From: Lachnospiraceae bacterium UBA935
Lineage (GTDB): Bacteria > Bacillota > Clostridia > Lachnospirales > Lachnospiraceae
Assembly: GCA_002293525.1 (NCBI GenBank)
Contig: DBDJ01000006.1
Coordinates: 1-64,000, forward strand
Direction: 5' to 3'
Length of the DNA: 64,000 nt
The notes beneath the pieces were generated by a model, which had not been told where the DNA came from, did not search any database, and was given only the letters and a program-made list of their open reading frames with translations. Below are positions 7,770-16,395 of this stretch, piece by piece (the first letter of the stretch is position 1; each line of letters starts with the position of its first letter). Made by a program: the position numbers and the translations under genes.

Positions 7770-8597
7770 ATGTTTGGATATATCATAGTCAATCAAGGGG
7801 AAATGAAGTTTAAAGAATATGATGTCTATCATTCTTATTACTGCGGGCTATGCCGGAAGCTGAAGGAACGTTACGGGCTGCGGGGACAGATGACACTGTC
7901 GTTCGACATGACCTTCCTGGTCATGATACTGACCAGCCTGTATGAACCGGAGACAGCGGAAGGCCGCACCGTCTGCATCGCCCATCCTTTTGAGAAGCAT
8001 CTTACCAGAACGAACCGTTTCAGCGATTACGCAGCGGATATGAATATCCTGCTGACTTATTATAAATGTATGGATGACTGGGAAGACGAGAAAAAATACC
8101 GCCGCCGTCTCATGGGAGAAGGCCTGCGCCCGGCATTCTGCCGGATCAGGAAGACCTATCCCGACAAGGCCTATAAGATCGAACGGGCCCTGGCCGACCT
8201 GCGCTCTTTCGAAAAGCAGAAGGTAAGTGACATCGACAAGATGGCCGGACTGTTCGGCGAGGTAATGGCCGAGATCATGGATTTTGAACCTGACGGCTGG
8301 CAGGACGGCCTGCGGAAGCTGGGATTTTACCTGGGGAAATTTATCTATCTCATGGATGCTTATGAAGACATAGAAAAAGACCTTTCCGACGGCAACTACA
8401 ATCCGTTCTGGAAGAAATATGAGGATCCTGATTTTGAAGAAGAATGCCGTACCATCTTGACGATGATGATGGCAGAATGCTCAAAAGAATTTGAAAAGCT
8501 GCCGATCATCGACAACATCGAAATATTGAGGAATATCCTGTACTCCGGGGTATGGTACCGCTATGAACAGGTAAAAGAAGAACGAACTAAATCATGA
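7770..8597 (+). CDS. DUF5685 family protein with two Asp-rich motifs
   Basis: The 275-aa all-helical protein begins MFGYIIVNQGEMKF, as DUF5685 members do, and has a YYCGLCR motif near residue 30. Two Asp-rich segments stand out: CMDDWEDEKK near residue 110 and LMDAYEDIEKD near residue 200. Their spacing and the following SDGNYNPF resemble the two metal-binding motifs of head-to-head isoprenyl synthases (squalene/phytoene synthase class). This similarity is my own reading. It forms a likely operon with the zinc-ribbon protein upstream and the J-domain protein downstream. Confidence 0.75.
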   Translation: MFGYIIVNQGEMKFKEYDVYHSYYCGLCRKLKERYGLRGQMTLSFDMTFLVMILTSLYEPETAEGRTVCIAHPFEKHLTRTNRFSDYAADMNILLTYYKCMDDWEDEKKYRRRLMGEGLRPAFCRIRKTYPDKAYKIERALADLRSFEKQKVSDIDKMAGLFGEVMAEIMDFEPDGWQDGLRKLGFYLGKFIYLMDAYEDIEKDLSDGNYNPFWKKYEDPDFEEECRTILTMMMAECSKEFEKLPIIDNIEILRNILYSGVWYRYEQVKEERTKS

Positions 8598-8649
8598 TGC
8601 ACGATGCCGCAGGACGGCAAGCCGAAAGGCTGACCTAAGGAACAGGAAA

Positions 8650-9384
8650 ATGAACAACCCCTATCAGATTCTGGGAATTCCCAGAAATGCTTCGGAAGAA
8701 GAAATCAAGAAAGCCTATAAAAACCTCAGCAGAAAATATCATCCTGACGCCAATATCAACAATCCCCATAAAGCCCAGGCCGAAGAGAAATTCAAAGAAA
8801 TCCAGCAAGCCTATCAGCAGGTGATGAAGGAACGGACCGAAGGCTATTCCTATGGCGGTCAAAATACCGGGAATGGCTATGGCGGGAGCGGTAGCTACGG
8901 AGGCGGCGGCTACGGCGGTTTTGGCGGTTTCGGTGGTTTCGGCGGCTTCGGCAGCTTCGGCGGTTTTGACCGAAGCGGCAGTACCGGTTATGAAGAAGAC
9001 CGCTATCTGCGGGCAGCCGGCAATTATATCCGTAACGGTTACTACCGGGAAGCCAGGACCGTTCTGGATGACATGGATGATTCGGGACGTGACGCCCGAT
9101 GGTTTTATTACAGTGCCCTTGCCCATGCCGGCCTTGGCAATCAGGTGGCGGCCATGGAACATGCCCGGAAGGCAGCTGCTATGGAGCCAAGTAACGGTGA
9201 TTATCAGGATCTGGTATACCGGATGGAGAACGGCGGCTCTTGGTACCGCCAGCGTCAGAGCACTTATACCCAGCCCTATTCCGGCAGCAGCAGCATGTGC
9301 ATGAAACTGTGTATTGCCAATGCGATCTGCAATCTTTGCTGCGGTGGCGGCGGGATGTGCTGTAGTCCGTATCGAAGGTGTTGA
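8650..9384 (+). CDS. J-domain protein with Gly-rich and Cys-rich regions
   Basis: Residues 1-65 are a DnaJ J-domain with the HPD signature at 31-33, which stimulates Hsp70 (DnaK) ATPase. Residues about 70-105 are a Gly/Phe/Tyr-rich linker. Residues about 115-195 look like a short TPR-type helical region, and the C terminus is Cys-rich (CMKLC, CNLCC, CCSPYRRC). It lacks the DnaJ zinc-finger and substrate domains, so it is not DnaJ itself. It lies 52 bp after the DUF5685 gene; the operon suggests a joint role in a specialised compartment or process. Confidence 0.8.
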   Translation: MNNPYQILGIPRNASEEEIKKAYKNLSRKYHPDANINNPHKAQAEEKFKEIQQAYQQVMKERTEGYSYGGQNTGNGYGGSGSYGGGGYGGFGGFGGFGGFGSFGGFDRSGSTGYEEDRYLRAAGNYIRNGYYREARTVLDDMDDSGRDARWFYYSALAHAGLGNQVAAMEHARKAAAMEPSNGDYQDLVYRMENGGSWYRQRQSTYTQPYSGSSSMCMKLCIANAICNLCCGGGGMCCSPYRRC

Positions 9385-9523
9385 GCTGAGGGAGTTGAGT
9401 AGCTGGGGGAGCTCAGCCCTCCGGCCCCCGCCCCCCCAGCATTAACACCTAAAATCAGAATTACTGATAACGGTGAAGTGTGACGAAAAGGTGACAACGC
9501 AGAGGGTAACAAAATATTTCTGC

Positions 9524-9552
9524 TTGACAAAGTCAGTTTAGTATTGTATGAT
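9524..9552 (+). promoter_or_regulatory. housekeeping promoter of tRNA-Arg
   Basis: TTGACA at 9524-9529 and TATGAT at 9547-9552 are separated by 17 bp and lie about 54 bp upstream of the tRNA. This is a near-consensus sigma-A promoter. Confidence 0.85.
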
Positions 9553-9605
9553 AAATTTCGTTGCAAGAGTCGTGGTTTCTTACTCTGGCCATTAATATGT
9601 AATAT

Positions 9606-9679
9606 GTGCGTTTAGCTCAGCTGGATAGAGCGTTTGGCTACGGACCAAAAGGTCGGGAGTTCGAATCTTCTAACGCACA
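9606..9679 (+). tRNA. tRNA-Arg (anticodon ACG)
   Basis: The acceptor arms GTGCGTT and AACGCAC pair perfectly, with discriminator A. The D-arm (TAGCTCAGCTGGATAGAGC), the anticodon loop with ACG and the T-arm GGTTCGAA-type loop (AGTTCGAAT) are all present. The length is 74 nt and CCA is not encoded. The inosine-modified ACG anticodon reads CGT, CGC and CGA. A strong promoter lies upstream and a terminator immediately downstream, so it is a single-gene transcript. Confidence 0.95.
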
Positions 9680-9683
9680 CTTG

Positions 9684-9709
9684 AAATGCACCTCAATGAG
9701 TGCATTTTT
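9684..9709 (+). terminator. terminator of tRNA-Arg
   Basis: AAATGCAC (9684-9691) and GTGCATTT (9700-9707) form an 8-bp stem ending in a T run, directly after the tRNA. Confidence 0.85.
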
Positions 9710-9906
9710 AGTTTCAGCCTTGACTGCTTTCTATTCTGTTTTGCTTTCTATTCTGTTTTCTATGCTGCTATTTAGCCTGAATAACCCTATGAACAGTGCT
9801 CCGATCTATCTTGTGTATTTGATCCAATTATGAAAATTGATATATAAAATCATTTATTGTAAATTGTTATGTAATTTTGGACAAAATTAAGTTCCACAAA
9901 AAAAGA

Positions 9907-9936
9907 TTGGCATAATTATTAGTCTTATGCTATATT
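9907..9936 (+). promoter_or_regulatory. probable promoter of the 56-aa/213-aa cassette
   Basis: TTGGCA (9907-9912) and TATATT (9931-9936) with 18-bp spacing, followed by AT-rich sequence. It would give a leader of about 190 nt before the next start codon. The leader holds an AAAGGAGG at about 9966 with no usable start behind it and a direct repeat of TAACCGTTG (about 10,076 and 10,106). Confidence 0.45.
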
Positions 9937-10135
9937 ATATATATAACAAGCCATATCTTATGTTGAAAGGAGGAGACAAGAGATCGCTCGAAATATTGTC
10001 TGGACAGGCTTATCAATATTATTAACGTAACGAAATACATCATAAGGATAAGTGAAACAACATATTATATTATTAACCGTTGAGCTATAGTTACATACAA
10101 TATAGTAACCGTTGCTGACGCAAGGGGGAAGGATT

Positions 10136-10306
10136 ATGCCAAATACACTAGGTAATGATATAGAAAACTTTATAATGTCATCAGAAGAATACGAAAAACT
10201 GAATAATATGAATGGCGATTTTGATTTTGATGAAATGATGTCCCTTGAGCCTGCCGAACCGTATAAGATTCTGTGTTCTGATGGACAGATCGTTTCAAAT
10301 CTATAG
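10136..10306 (+). CDS. small acidic protein (56 aa), unknown
   Basis: I chose ATG 10136 because GGGGGAAGG lies just upstream; the frame also has an earlier ATG without such a site. The peptide is strongly acidic in its middle (MSSEEYEKL, DFDFDEMMSLEP) and ends with a single Cys near ILCSDG. It precedes the 213-aa gene by 17 bp in the same direction. A small antitoxin-like or regulatory role, or a peptide precursor, would all fit; none is supported by a motif. Confidence 0.6.
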   Translation: MPNTLGNDIENFIMSSEEYEKLNNMNGDFDFDEMMSLEPAEPYKILCSDGQIVSNL

Positions 10307-10323
10307 TTCTATAGGGGAAGAAA

Positions 10324-10965
10324 ATGGACGTAATAAAGAAACCTGATACTCAGTTATTAATTGAAAAAACCATTAATCCGCTTGTGTACAAGCTACAAGA
10401 GAAGTTCAAATATTTGCGGCTTAACCAAAATACGGCAATATTTAAAAGGGAATTTGACAATTATTATATAAAAGCAATCGAGACGATGAATTATCATAAG
10501 CTTGACAGGCATAAACTTGCATCAATCATATGTATTTCAGTATATAAGGCTGATTTTTTATCGATATATGAGCAAGATTGTCAAGATCATAAGCGATTGT
10601 TTTTTGCAAATGAGTATCTTGCGGTTCATTCGGGATTACGTTCGATGAGAATGTATATCATAAAAAGATTTTTCAGCGAAAACCAAAGCTATTTAAAATA
10701 TCAAAAAGATGCAATTGAGAATTTTATTATGGAATTTCCAGATAAAGAGGAATTGATATGCGACAAAATGTGTTATTCGGTTAATCTATCCCTTGCCATG
10801 AGAAGATCTTTTCAAAATGGTGCATGCTTTGACATGTGGTCTTATGCGTTTATTTTTTTTCATCTGGAACAATATAATTACAAGCGTTTGAAAAAGTTCT
10901 GCGAAGAAAGAATATCATTAATTGTGTTGCCTCTAAAAGATGAAAAAGGCCAGACGGTATTGTAA
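10324..10965 (+). CDS. unknown helical protein (213 aa)
   Basis: ATG 10324 follows AGGGGAAG. The protein is predicted to be mostly helical, with many Lys, Tyr and Phe. The central segment FFANEYLAVHSGLRSMRMYI suggests a repeated helical bundle. There is no membrane helix or signal peptide. The gene and its small partner are AT-rich relative to the flavin reductase and rubrerythrin genes downstream, and they end in a double hairpin terminator, so they look like an independently acquired two-gene unit. I do not recognise the family. Confidence 0.65.
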   Translation: MDVIKKPDTQLLIEKTINPLVYKLQEKFKYLRLNQNTAIFKREFDNYYIKAIETMNYHKLDRHKLASIICISVYKADFLSIYEQDCQDHKRLFFANEYLAVHSGLRSMRMYIIKRFFSENQSYLKYQKDAIENFIMEFPDKEELICDKMCYSVNLSLAMRRSFQNGACFDMWSYAFIFFHLEQYNYKRLKKFCEERISLIVLPLKDEKGQTVL

Positions 10966-11029
10966 GCATATCGAGTCCATAGGCTGGTAGTCGGGAAGGC
11001 GAGAATCAGCTCCTGCAAGAGTGAATCAT

Positions 11030-11077
11030 TCGGGAAGAACGCTCTGCGTTCTTCCAAGCGAGCTTGCTCGCTTTTTT
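11030..11077 (+). terminator. double hairpin terminator
   Basis: A first hairpin (GAAGAACGC / GCGTTCTTC) is followed directly by a second (AAGCGAG / CTCGCTT) that runs into TTTTTT. It closes the 56-aa/213-aa unit. Confidence 0.85.
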
Positions 11078-11175
11078 ATTGACAGGAACGACGATTTATC
11101 TTAGAATAAAACAGTAATGATTACTATTTGTATCCAGTCTGCCATAGCTGAACTGGGGAAAGGTATGGAAAGCAT

Positions 11176-11913
11176 ATGAATCCAAACACATTCAGATACT
11201 TGTCTTATGGCGTATATATCGTCAGTGCCTGGGATAAAGAACGGCCTACCGGCTGCACGGCGAACAGTGCCATGCAGGTCACCTCATCGCCGGCAACATT
11301 GGCTGTCAGCATCAATCATGATAATTATACGAACCGATGCATTGCCGAAGATGGCAGGTTTGCTGTCTCTATCTTATCAGAACAGTCGGATCCTTCCATA
11401 ATCGGCAATTTTGGCTTTCAGTCCGGAAGGGACGTTAATAAATTCGATAATGCGGATTACCGGGTTTGCGAAGGCATGCCGGTAATATCCGATGCCTGCG
11501 GCTATATTGTCTGTGAAGTGATCGACAAGATGGAAACGGCGACCCATACCGTCTTCTTGGGTGAAGTAAAGGATGCTGAGATACTGACCGGCAAGGACGC
11601 TATGACTTATGCTTATTATCACAAAGTAATCAAAGGCAGAAGCCCCAAGGCGGCTCCCACATATATTCCCGATGAAAATGCGGCGGCATCTGTCGAAAGG
11701 TCGGCATCTGCGGCTGAAACCGCTACTGCCGAAAGCGCTACTGCTGAAAGAGCTGCTGCGGCTGAAACCGCTGCCGCTGCCGAAACCGCCGCCGCCAACA
11801 ATAAGAAATATGTCTGTCAAGTATGCGGATACACTTATGAAGGATCCGCCCTGCCGGATCACTATATCTGTCCGGTCTGTGGCGTAGGAACTGACAGATT
11901 TAAAGAAGCTTAA
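11176..11913 (+). CDS. flavin reductase fused to rubredoxin
   Basis: Residues 1-165 match the FMN-binding flavin reductase family (GVYIVSAWD, TGCTANSAMQVT, NHDNYT). The last 40 residues are a rubredoxin with CQVCGYTYEG and CPVCG iron ligands. They are joined by an Ala/Glu/Thr linker built of repeated AAETA-like units. This resembles high-molecular-weight rubredoxin, which transfers electrons to oxygen- or peroxide-reducing proteins in anaerobes. Rubrerythrin lies immediately downstream, so the two probably form a peroxide-detoxifying pair. Confidence 0.9.
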   Translation: MNPNTFRYLSYGVYIVSAWDKERPTGCTANSAMQVTSSPATLAVSINHDNYTNRCIAEDGRFAVSILSEQSDPSIIGNFGFQSGRDVNKFDNADYRVCEGMPVISDACGYIVCEVIDKMETATHTVFLGEVKDAEILTGKDAMTYAYYHKVIKGRSPKAAPTYIPDENAAASVERSASAAETATAESATAERAAAAETAAAAETAAANNKKYVCQVCGYTYEGSALPDHYICPVCGVGTDRFKEA

Positions 11914-11993
11914 GTTAAGGAAACACGGATTGATACAGTTTTTTCGGTCAATTACAAAAAAGCAAATAAAATAAAATACATGGAGGTTTCAAG

Positions 11994-12527
11994 ATGGATT
12001 TAAAAGGCAGCAAAACAGAAGCAAATCTGAAGACAGCTTTTGCAGGAGAGTCGATGGCGAGAAATAAGTACAGCTATTTTGCGTCAAAGGCCAAGAAAGA
12101 CGGATATGTGCAGATAGCCAAGATCTTTGAAGAAACAGCAGATAATGAAAAAGAGCACGCCAAAATGTGGTATAAGCTGTTGGAAGGCGTCGGTTCCACG
12201 GCGGAAAATCTGGAACGGGCTGCCTCCGGGGAAAACGAGGAATGGACAGACATGTATGCCGGCTTTGCTCAAGTGGCCAAAGAAGAAGGCTTTGCGGACA
12301 TCGCCCGGCTTTTTGAAGGTGTGGCGGCGATTGAAAAGGAACATGAAGAAAGATACCGTAAGCTGCTTGAGAATGTGAAAGGCGATGTGGTATTTTCCAA
12401 GGACGGCGATGTGATCTGGCACTGCCTGAACTGCGGGCATATCCATGTCGGGCAGAAAGCCCCGGAGCTTTGCCCGGTTTGCGCGCATCCGCAGGCTTAT
12501 TTCGCAGTGAAAGCGGATAATTATTAA
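11994..12527 (+). CDS. rbr: rubrerythrin
   Basis: The 177-aa protein has an N-terminal diiron four-helix domain (AFAGESMARNKY, then EEXXH-type pairs DNEKEHAKMW and AIEKEHEERY) and a C-terminal rubredoxin-like centre with CLNCG and CPVC. Rubrerythrin reduces hydrogen peroxide in anaerobes using electrons from rubredoxin. ATG 11994 lies behind GGAGG. It is 80 bp downstream of the flavin reductase-rubredoxin gene and likely co-transcribed with it. Confidence 0.95.
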   Translation: MDLKGSKTEANLKTAFAGESMARNKYSYFASKAKKDGYVQIAKIFEETADNEKEHAKMWYKLLEGVGSTAENLERAASGENEEWTDMYAGFAQVAKEEGFADIARLFEGVAAIEKEHEERYRKLLENVKGDVVFSKDGDVIWHCLNCGHIHVGQKAPELCPVCAHPQAYFAVKADNY

Positions 12528-12549
12528 GGAAAACAATTACATACGTGTT

Positions 12550-13084
12550 TCATCGGGAACGCCCGAGAACCGCCCTGATGTGGCTGTCCGGAGCGGAGAG
12601 CAAGTCCCATGACAAGACAAAGCCGTTGATGCCGGTTCTTTCCAGGCCGGAAAGATTTTCGGTTATGTAGGAAGCGGATGTCGTGACGATGTCCGGCTGA
12701 TAATTGATTTCGATGCCACCGTATACATTGCCGCCGGTATTCATAACGGCCAGTTCCTGTTTTACAAATGAGAGCGGTATCCTATCGGAACCATCCTTTT
12801 TAAGGAGGCCGATGATGGTGCCGCCTTCTTTTTGTGCGGCTTTTCGCCTGTCCGGCCTCACCGTTTCCCGGCAGAGTGCGGCAAATTCAAAAGGCAGCCC
12901 GGTCGGGGCATAGGTCTGCCAGTACATCATCGGCTTGATAAAGTCGGCCGCCCGGCTCAGCGCAGCGATGTCCTGGCCTACGAAATAGGCGGCAAACGGG
13001 CTGAAGACATCAAGGCCGACCAGTCACTTTTTTATCCTGGTAACTGCCGGTTACTATCTGAATGATATATTCCTGACCCTTCAT
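12550..13084 (-). pseudogene. frameshifted or internally deleted remnant of an unknown enzyme-like protein
   Basis: The real start seems to be ATG at 13084 behind GGAGGAA, giving MKGQEYIIQIVTGSYQ before the frame dies at a TGA. A second frame then continues without a start (GLDVFSPFAAYF, FIKPMMYWQTYAPTG) to the stop at 12550. The second part has (beta/alpha)8-barrel character, with ITENLSGLERTGINGFVLSWD near the end, as in sugar-active proteins. The two pieces probably belonged to one longer gene that lost its middle. I cannot name the family. Confidence 0.55.
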
Positions 13085-13114
13085 ATTTCCTCCGGTTTAT
13101 TGAATTGTGCTTGT

Positions 13115-13561
13115 TTAGAGCTGCTGCCTGCTCAGATTGGAATTGTGATAGCGCCTGTCCATCGTCACGTCTTCCCGGAACCATGCGGGAGGATGAAAAG
13201 CTTCCGCTGACTCAAGGTCGGGGAATTCTACTTCCGCAATGATAAGCGGGGCAAAGGGAGGATCAAAGATATCCAGCTCAATAAGGAGGCGTTCTATTGG
13301 TATCAGATACCGTTTTTTGGATATGACATTGCCGTCGGCTTTCTTGAGCAGATGATAATAGGCTTCTTGATTGAGTGGCAGATTGTATTCCTCCCGCGCC
13401 AGCAATCCGGATCCTTTATAAGTAAGATAATAGTTCTCATCTTCTTTGCGGATCCGGATGACTGGTTCGGTATTCAAGTAAGCTTGCTCAATAAGCCGGA
13501 ATTCATAAGTTGCTAACGAAAAGGGGATGTCTTTAACAGTAAATTTTCTTTCAATTTCCAT
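13115..13561 (-). CDS. CYTH domain protein
   Basis: I chose the ATG at 13561 since an upstream TTG overlaps the GGAG ribosome-binding site. The 148-aa protein starts MEIERKF, the ExExK signature of the CYTH superfamily (triphosphate tunnel enzymes: class IV adenylyl cyclase, thiamine triphosphatase, inorganic triphosphatase). Alternating basic and acidic strand residues follow (RIRKEDENYYLTYKG, LLIELDIF, IIAEVEFP). In Firmicutes most members are small-molecule triphosphatases; the exact substrate cannot be told. Confidence 0.85.
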   Translation of the reverse strand: MEIERKFTVKDIPFSLATYEFRLIEQAYLNTEPVIRIRKEDENYYLTYKGSGLLAREEYNLPLNQEAYYHLLKKADGNVISKKRYLIPIERLLIELDIFDPPFAPLIIAEVEFPDLESAEAFHPPAWFREDVTMDRRYHNSNLSRQQL

Positions 13562-13681
13562 ATTTGTTTTCTCCAATACACCTAATTATATTCTATCCGT
13601 CCTTAAATATCAACAGCCTCTGTCCCTCTGTCTGAATCCGCCTTTTCCTAAGTATGGCACCGATAACATCAGAGAATAAGT

Positions 13682-14418
13682 CTACTGCTCATATACGAAG
13701 GCATAGGTACCAAATATCATGGCGTCTATGCTGATTGTCCATGAATCAGAATCCATGTCCTCATATATGACAGTATTGTTTTCTTGATCAATAGAAAGAA
13801 GAGACACCTTTTTCCCGCGCATATATTCAGGCAACCCAATTGATATCCGAATAGAGGTATCGATTCTTCGGATCGGTTCTACAATGCCATTCTTGGTAAT
13901 TGAATACAGATCGATACAAAAGACAGCACCGACTTTTTTATGGTTTTTTTGAGCAATTTCACTCAATAGACCCTCTAGCTCCTGGTTTAAATTATTACAG
14001 GTGAAGACAGCCAGATTGGTTTTATCAGCAATTACCTGGGATTTTATCTTAGCCTTATCTAACGTATCCATAAATGCGACTCCTTTAATTTCGTCATGAT
14101 GCGCATATACTCCTTCTATGGTAGATACAACCCATCGACCGGCAGAATCAAATACAATATTACCGGGAATCTGAAGCTCGTCGGTGCCGATTCTCCGGTC
14201 GGTGTTGACTCTTCATTGTCCCCAGAGTTCCCTGTATCGTTTGAGTTAAGCTCCATGGCTTGTTTTTTTGCAGATTCTTTGCCATGATTATGTAGATCAG
14301 TCGCGTTTGCCGGTCTGTCCCATGGTAATAAAATAACAAGAGTTACAGTGCATAATAATATAGGCAGGTGCCTGATCATAGTGAATAATACAGTTTTGAT
14401 TTCTGTTTTATCTTTCAT
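13682..14418 (-). pseudogene. exported protein gene split by one frameshift
   Basis: The upstream part (start at 14418, GGAGGAGA site) encodes an N-terminal membrane or signal segment and a Ser/Thr/Asn/Glu-rich linker, and runs off frame to a stop at 14116. In another frame, from about 14,200 onward, clear protein text (LQIPGNIVFDSAGRWV, then VYAHHDEIKGVAF) runs without interruption into the 129-codon frame starting at 14071 and ending at 13682. The C terminus (SIGLPEYMRGKKVSLL, FGTYAFVYEQ) resembles the last beta-sandwich of clostridial surface proteins. One frameshift between 14116 and 14212 would join it into a protein of about 240 aa. Confidence 0.65.
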
Positions 14419-14831
14419 ATTTCTCCTCCTTATAGAATATGCTATTTGTTACATAACATGTGGCGGTGAGCATTGGCATCATGAGCAATATTTTGGTGAC
14501 AATAGCAGATATAATGGCTGTTTTTCTTGCAGCAATAATGACATGAGCGGCATATTGGATTATGGCAAATTGTCAGCCGAGGAGTTGATAATTATATAAT
14601 ATCAGTTTTGGTATATAATAAAAAGGTCACTTAAGAAACTGCTGCAACAACCTCATGATATAATTAAATTTAGTAAACGGCTATAATAGAATATTGCACG
14701 TTTCTAAGCTCATTTCTAAACAATTTAGCTACCCAAAAACACCCAGATATGTTAAAATATGAATGTAACATTCACAAAACCGACCATGCATTTATAATGA
14801 AGCAAACGGAAATAATAAGAAAGGTGTAAAA

Positions 14832-15389
14832 ATGAAAAAAGCAGGTATATTTTTTGCTGACGGCTTCGAAGAAATCGAAGCGCTTACAGCAGTTGATCTA
14901 CTGCGCAGAGCGGGGATCGAGACAGATATGATTTCCATAGCATCAAAAACAGTGGAAGGCGTGCACGGAATCCGCGTCATCGCCGACAAACTGCTATCGG
15001 AAACCGACTTTGACCAACTTGATATGATCATTCTCCCTGGCGGCGGGCCGGGGACCGACAATCTCGAAGCTTGTGGCGAGCTGATGGAACAGCTGGATCT
15101 TTTTTACCAAAAGGGCGAACCCATTGCCGCCATTTGTGCCGCACCGGGTATCCTGGGGCACCGAGGCATGCTGAAAGGCCGGAAGGCATGTTCCTATCCG
15201 GCACGCGAAGATCAGCTTGAAGGTGCCGAGGTGGTACATGACGAGGCGGTGTTAGACGGCAATATCATAACCGGGCGGGGTGCGGGATGCGCGATACCGT
15301 TTGCGCTTTTGATCGTCGAATATTTTCAGGGACAAAAGGCAGCGGATGACTTGGCGGAAGCGATTGTTTATACCCGGAACAGCAGATAA
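14832..15389 (+). CDS. DJ-1/PfpI family protein
   Basis: The 185-aa protein has the DJ-1/ThiJ/PfpI layout: MKKAGIFFADGFEEIEA with the conserved Glu, ILPGGGPG, and the nucleophile elbow AAICAAPGIL with its Cys. Members act as glyoxalases, deglycase-like or stress proteins; the reaction of this one cannot be assigned. ATG 14832 follows AAAGGTG. It sits 15 bp before the CBS gene and is probably co-transcribed with it. Confidence 0.88.
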   Translation: MKKAGIFFADGFEEIEALTAVDLLRRAGIETDMISIASKTVEGVHGIRVIADKLLSETDFDQLDMIILPGGGPGTDNLEACGELMEQLDLFYQKGEPIAAICAAPGILGHRGMLKGRKACSYPAREDQLEGAEVVHDEAVLDGNIITGRGAGCAIPFALLIVEYFQGQKAADDLAEAIVYTRNSR

Positions 15390-15404
15390 TCTCGGAGGAT
15401 AAGG

Positions 15405-15824
15405 ATGAATATTTTATTTTTTCTTACACCCAAAAAGGAAGTCGCCTATCTATATGAAACCGATTCCATGAGGCAGGCTCTTGAGAAAATGGAGAGTCGC
15501 ACGTTTACCGCGATACCCATTATCGGAAAAAAGACCGGCAAATACATCGGAACCTTAACAGAAGGCGATCTGCTCTGGGAGATAAAGAGAAGGGACCTGC
15601 CTTCCTTAAAAGAAGCGGAATCCATTTCCGTTATGGATATCGTCCGCAAGCGCGACAACCAGCCCGCTGACGCGGATGCTAAGATGGAAGACCTGATCAA
15701 CCTGGCTATGAGCCAGAATTTCGTGCCGGTGATCGACGGCGGAAAACGCTTTATCGGCCTCGTGACCAGAAAAGATATTATCCAATATTTGGCTGAAGGG
15801 AAAAGACAAGCTAAAGCTAAATAG
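15405..15824 (+). CDS. two-CBS-domain protein
   Basis: A 139-aa stand-alone CBS pair. The first domain begins near FLTPKKEVAYLYETD with TAIPIIGKKTGKYIGTLTEGDLLW; the second has NFVPVIDGGKRFIGLVTRKDII. CBS pairs bind adenosine nucleotides and sense energy state. There is no enzyme or transporter domain attached. ATG 15405 is preceded by GGAGG. Confidence 0.88.
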   Translation: MNILFFLTPKKEVAYLYETDSMRQALEKMESRTFTAIPIIGKKTGKYIGTLTEGDLLWEIKRRDLPSLKEAESISVMDIVRKRDNQPADADAKMEDLINLAMSQNFVPVIDGGKRFIGLVTRKDIIQYLAEGKRQAKAK

Positions 15825-15934
15825 TAAAACTTACCATCATAAAACCTTTACCAACGCTTATACTATGAACAAGATAAGTGATGAAAGAGCGTTTTGATTG
15901 AACGAGATTTCCGGTCTACATAGACGGCATCTAA

Positions 15935-15970
15935 TTCAAGATAAGCGATTCGGACAAAGCTTATCTTGAA
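15935..15970. other. perfect 12-bp hairpin
   Basis: TTCAAGATAAGC (15935-15946) pairs with GCTTATCTTGAA (15959-15970) across a 12-nt loop. No T run follows, so it is not a typical terminator. It sits in the 260-bp spacer between the CBS gene and the SASP gene. Confidence 0.7.
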
Positions 15971-16022
15971 GGATAGATGATTGCAGATTTTAAGACGATA
16001 CAACATGCCGTTATCAGACGTG

Positions 16023-16056
16023 GAAGACGATTAAGACATGAAGACGATTAAGACAT
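16023..16056. repeat. 17-bp direct repeat before the SASP gene
   Basis: GAAGACGATTAAGACAT occurs twice in tandem at 16023-16039 and 16040-16056, about 30 bp upstream of the SASP start. Confidence 0.9.
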
Positions 16057-16087
16057 GCAATCCAAAATAATAACGGAGGTGAATGAA

Positions 16088-16288
16088 ATGGCAAGCAGCA
16101 AGTCTAACAGTTCAGTAGTACCTGAAGCTAAGGATGCTATGAATCGTTTCAAAACAGAAGTTGCTTCGGAACTTGGTGTCAACCTGAAAGCCGGATACAA
16201 TGGCGACTTAACATCTAAGGAAGCCGGCTCTATCGGTGGAGAGATGGTTCGAAGAATGATCAAGAAGCAAGAAGAATCTATGAAATAA
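16088..16288 (+). CDS. small acid-soluble spore protein, alpha/beta type
   Basis: The 66-aa protein reads VVPEAKDAMNRFKTEVASELG and then GDLTSKEAGSIGGEMVRRMI, the conserved blocks of alpha/beta-type SASPs that coat spore DNA and protect it from UV and heat. The EA/GSIGG region includes the germination protease recognition site. The start at ATG 16088 has GGAGGTGA upstream; a longer frame starting at 16055 would bury that site. It is a monocistronic gene with its own terminator, as usual for late forespore genes. Confidence 0.93.
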   Translation: MASSKSNSSVVPEAKDAMNRFKTEVASELGVNLKAGYNGDLTSKEAGSIGGEMVRRMIKKQEESMK

Positions 16289-16395
16289 CAAGATGAAGTA
16301 ATAGTGATTGCGACAGGATGAAGCAGCAGCACAAGTGATTGCGCCAATGCGACAAATGAAGCAATAAGCAAATGAATCAATAATCAGTAGTAAAA

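Noticed and set aside
9606..9833. Open frame running through the tRNA-Arg gene
   Set aside because: It is a chance frame over a perfect tRNA and its terminator.
14428..14599. Plus-strand frame with CGGEHWHHEQYF and two more Cys
   Set aside because: Interesting composition, but there is no start or ribosome-binding site, and the frame extends into the divergent gene; too weak to call.
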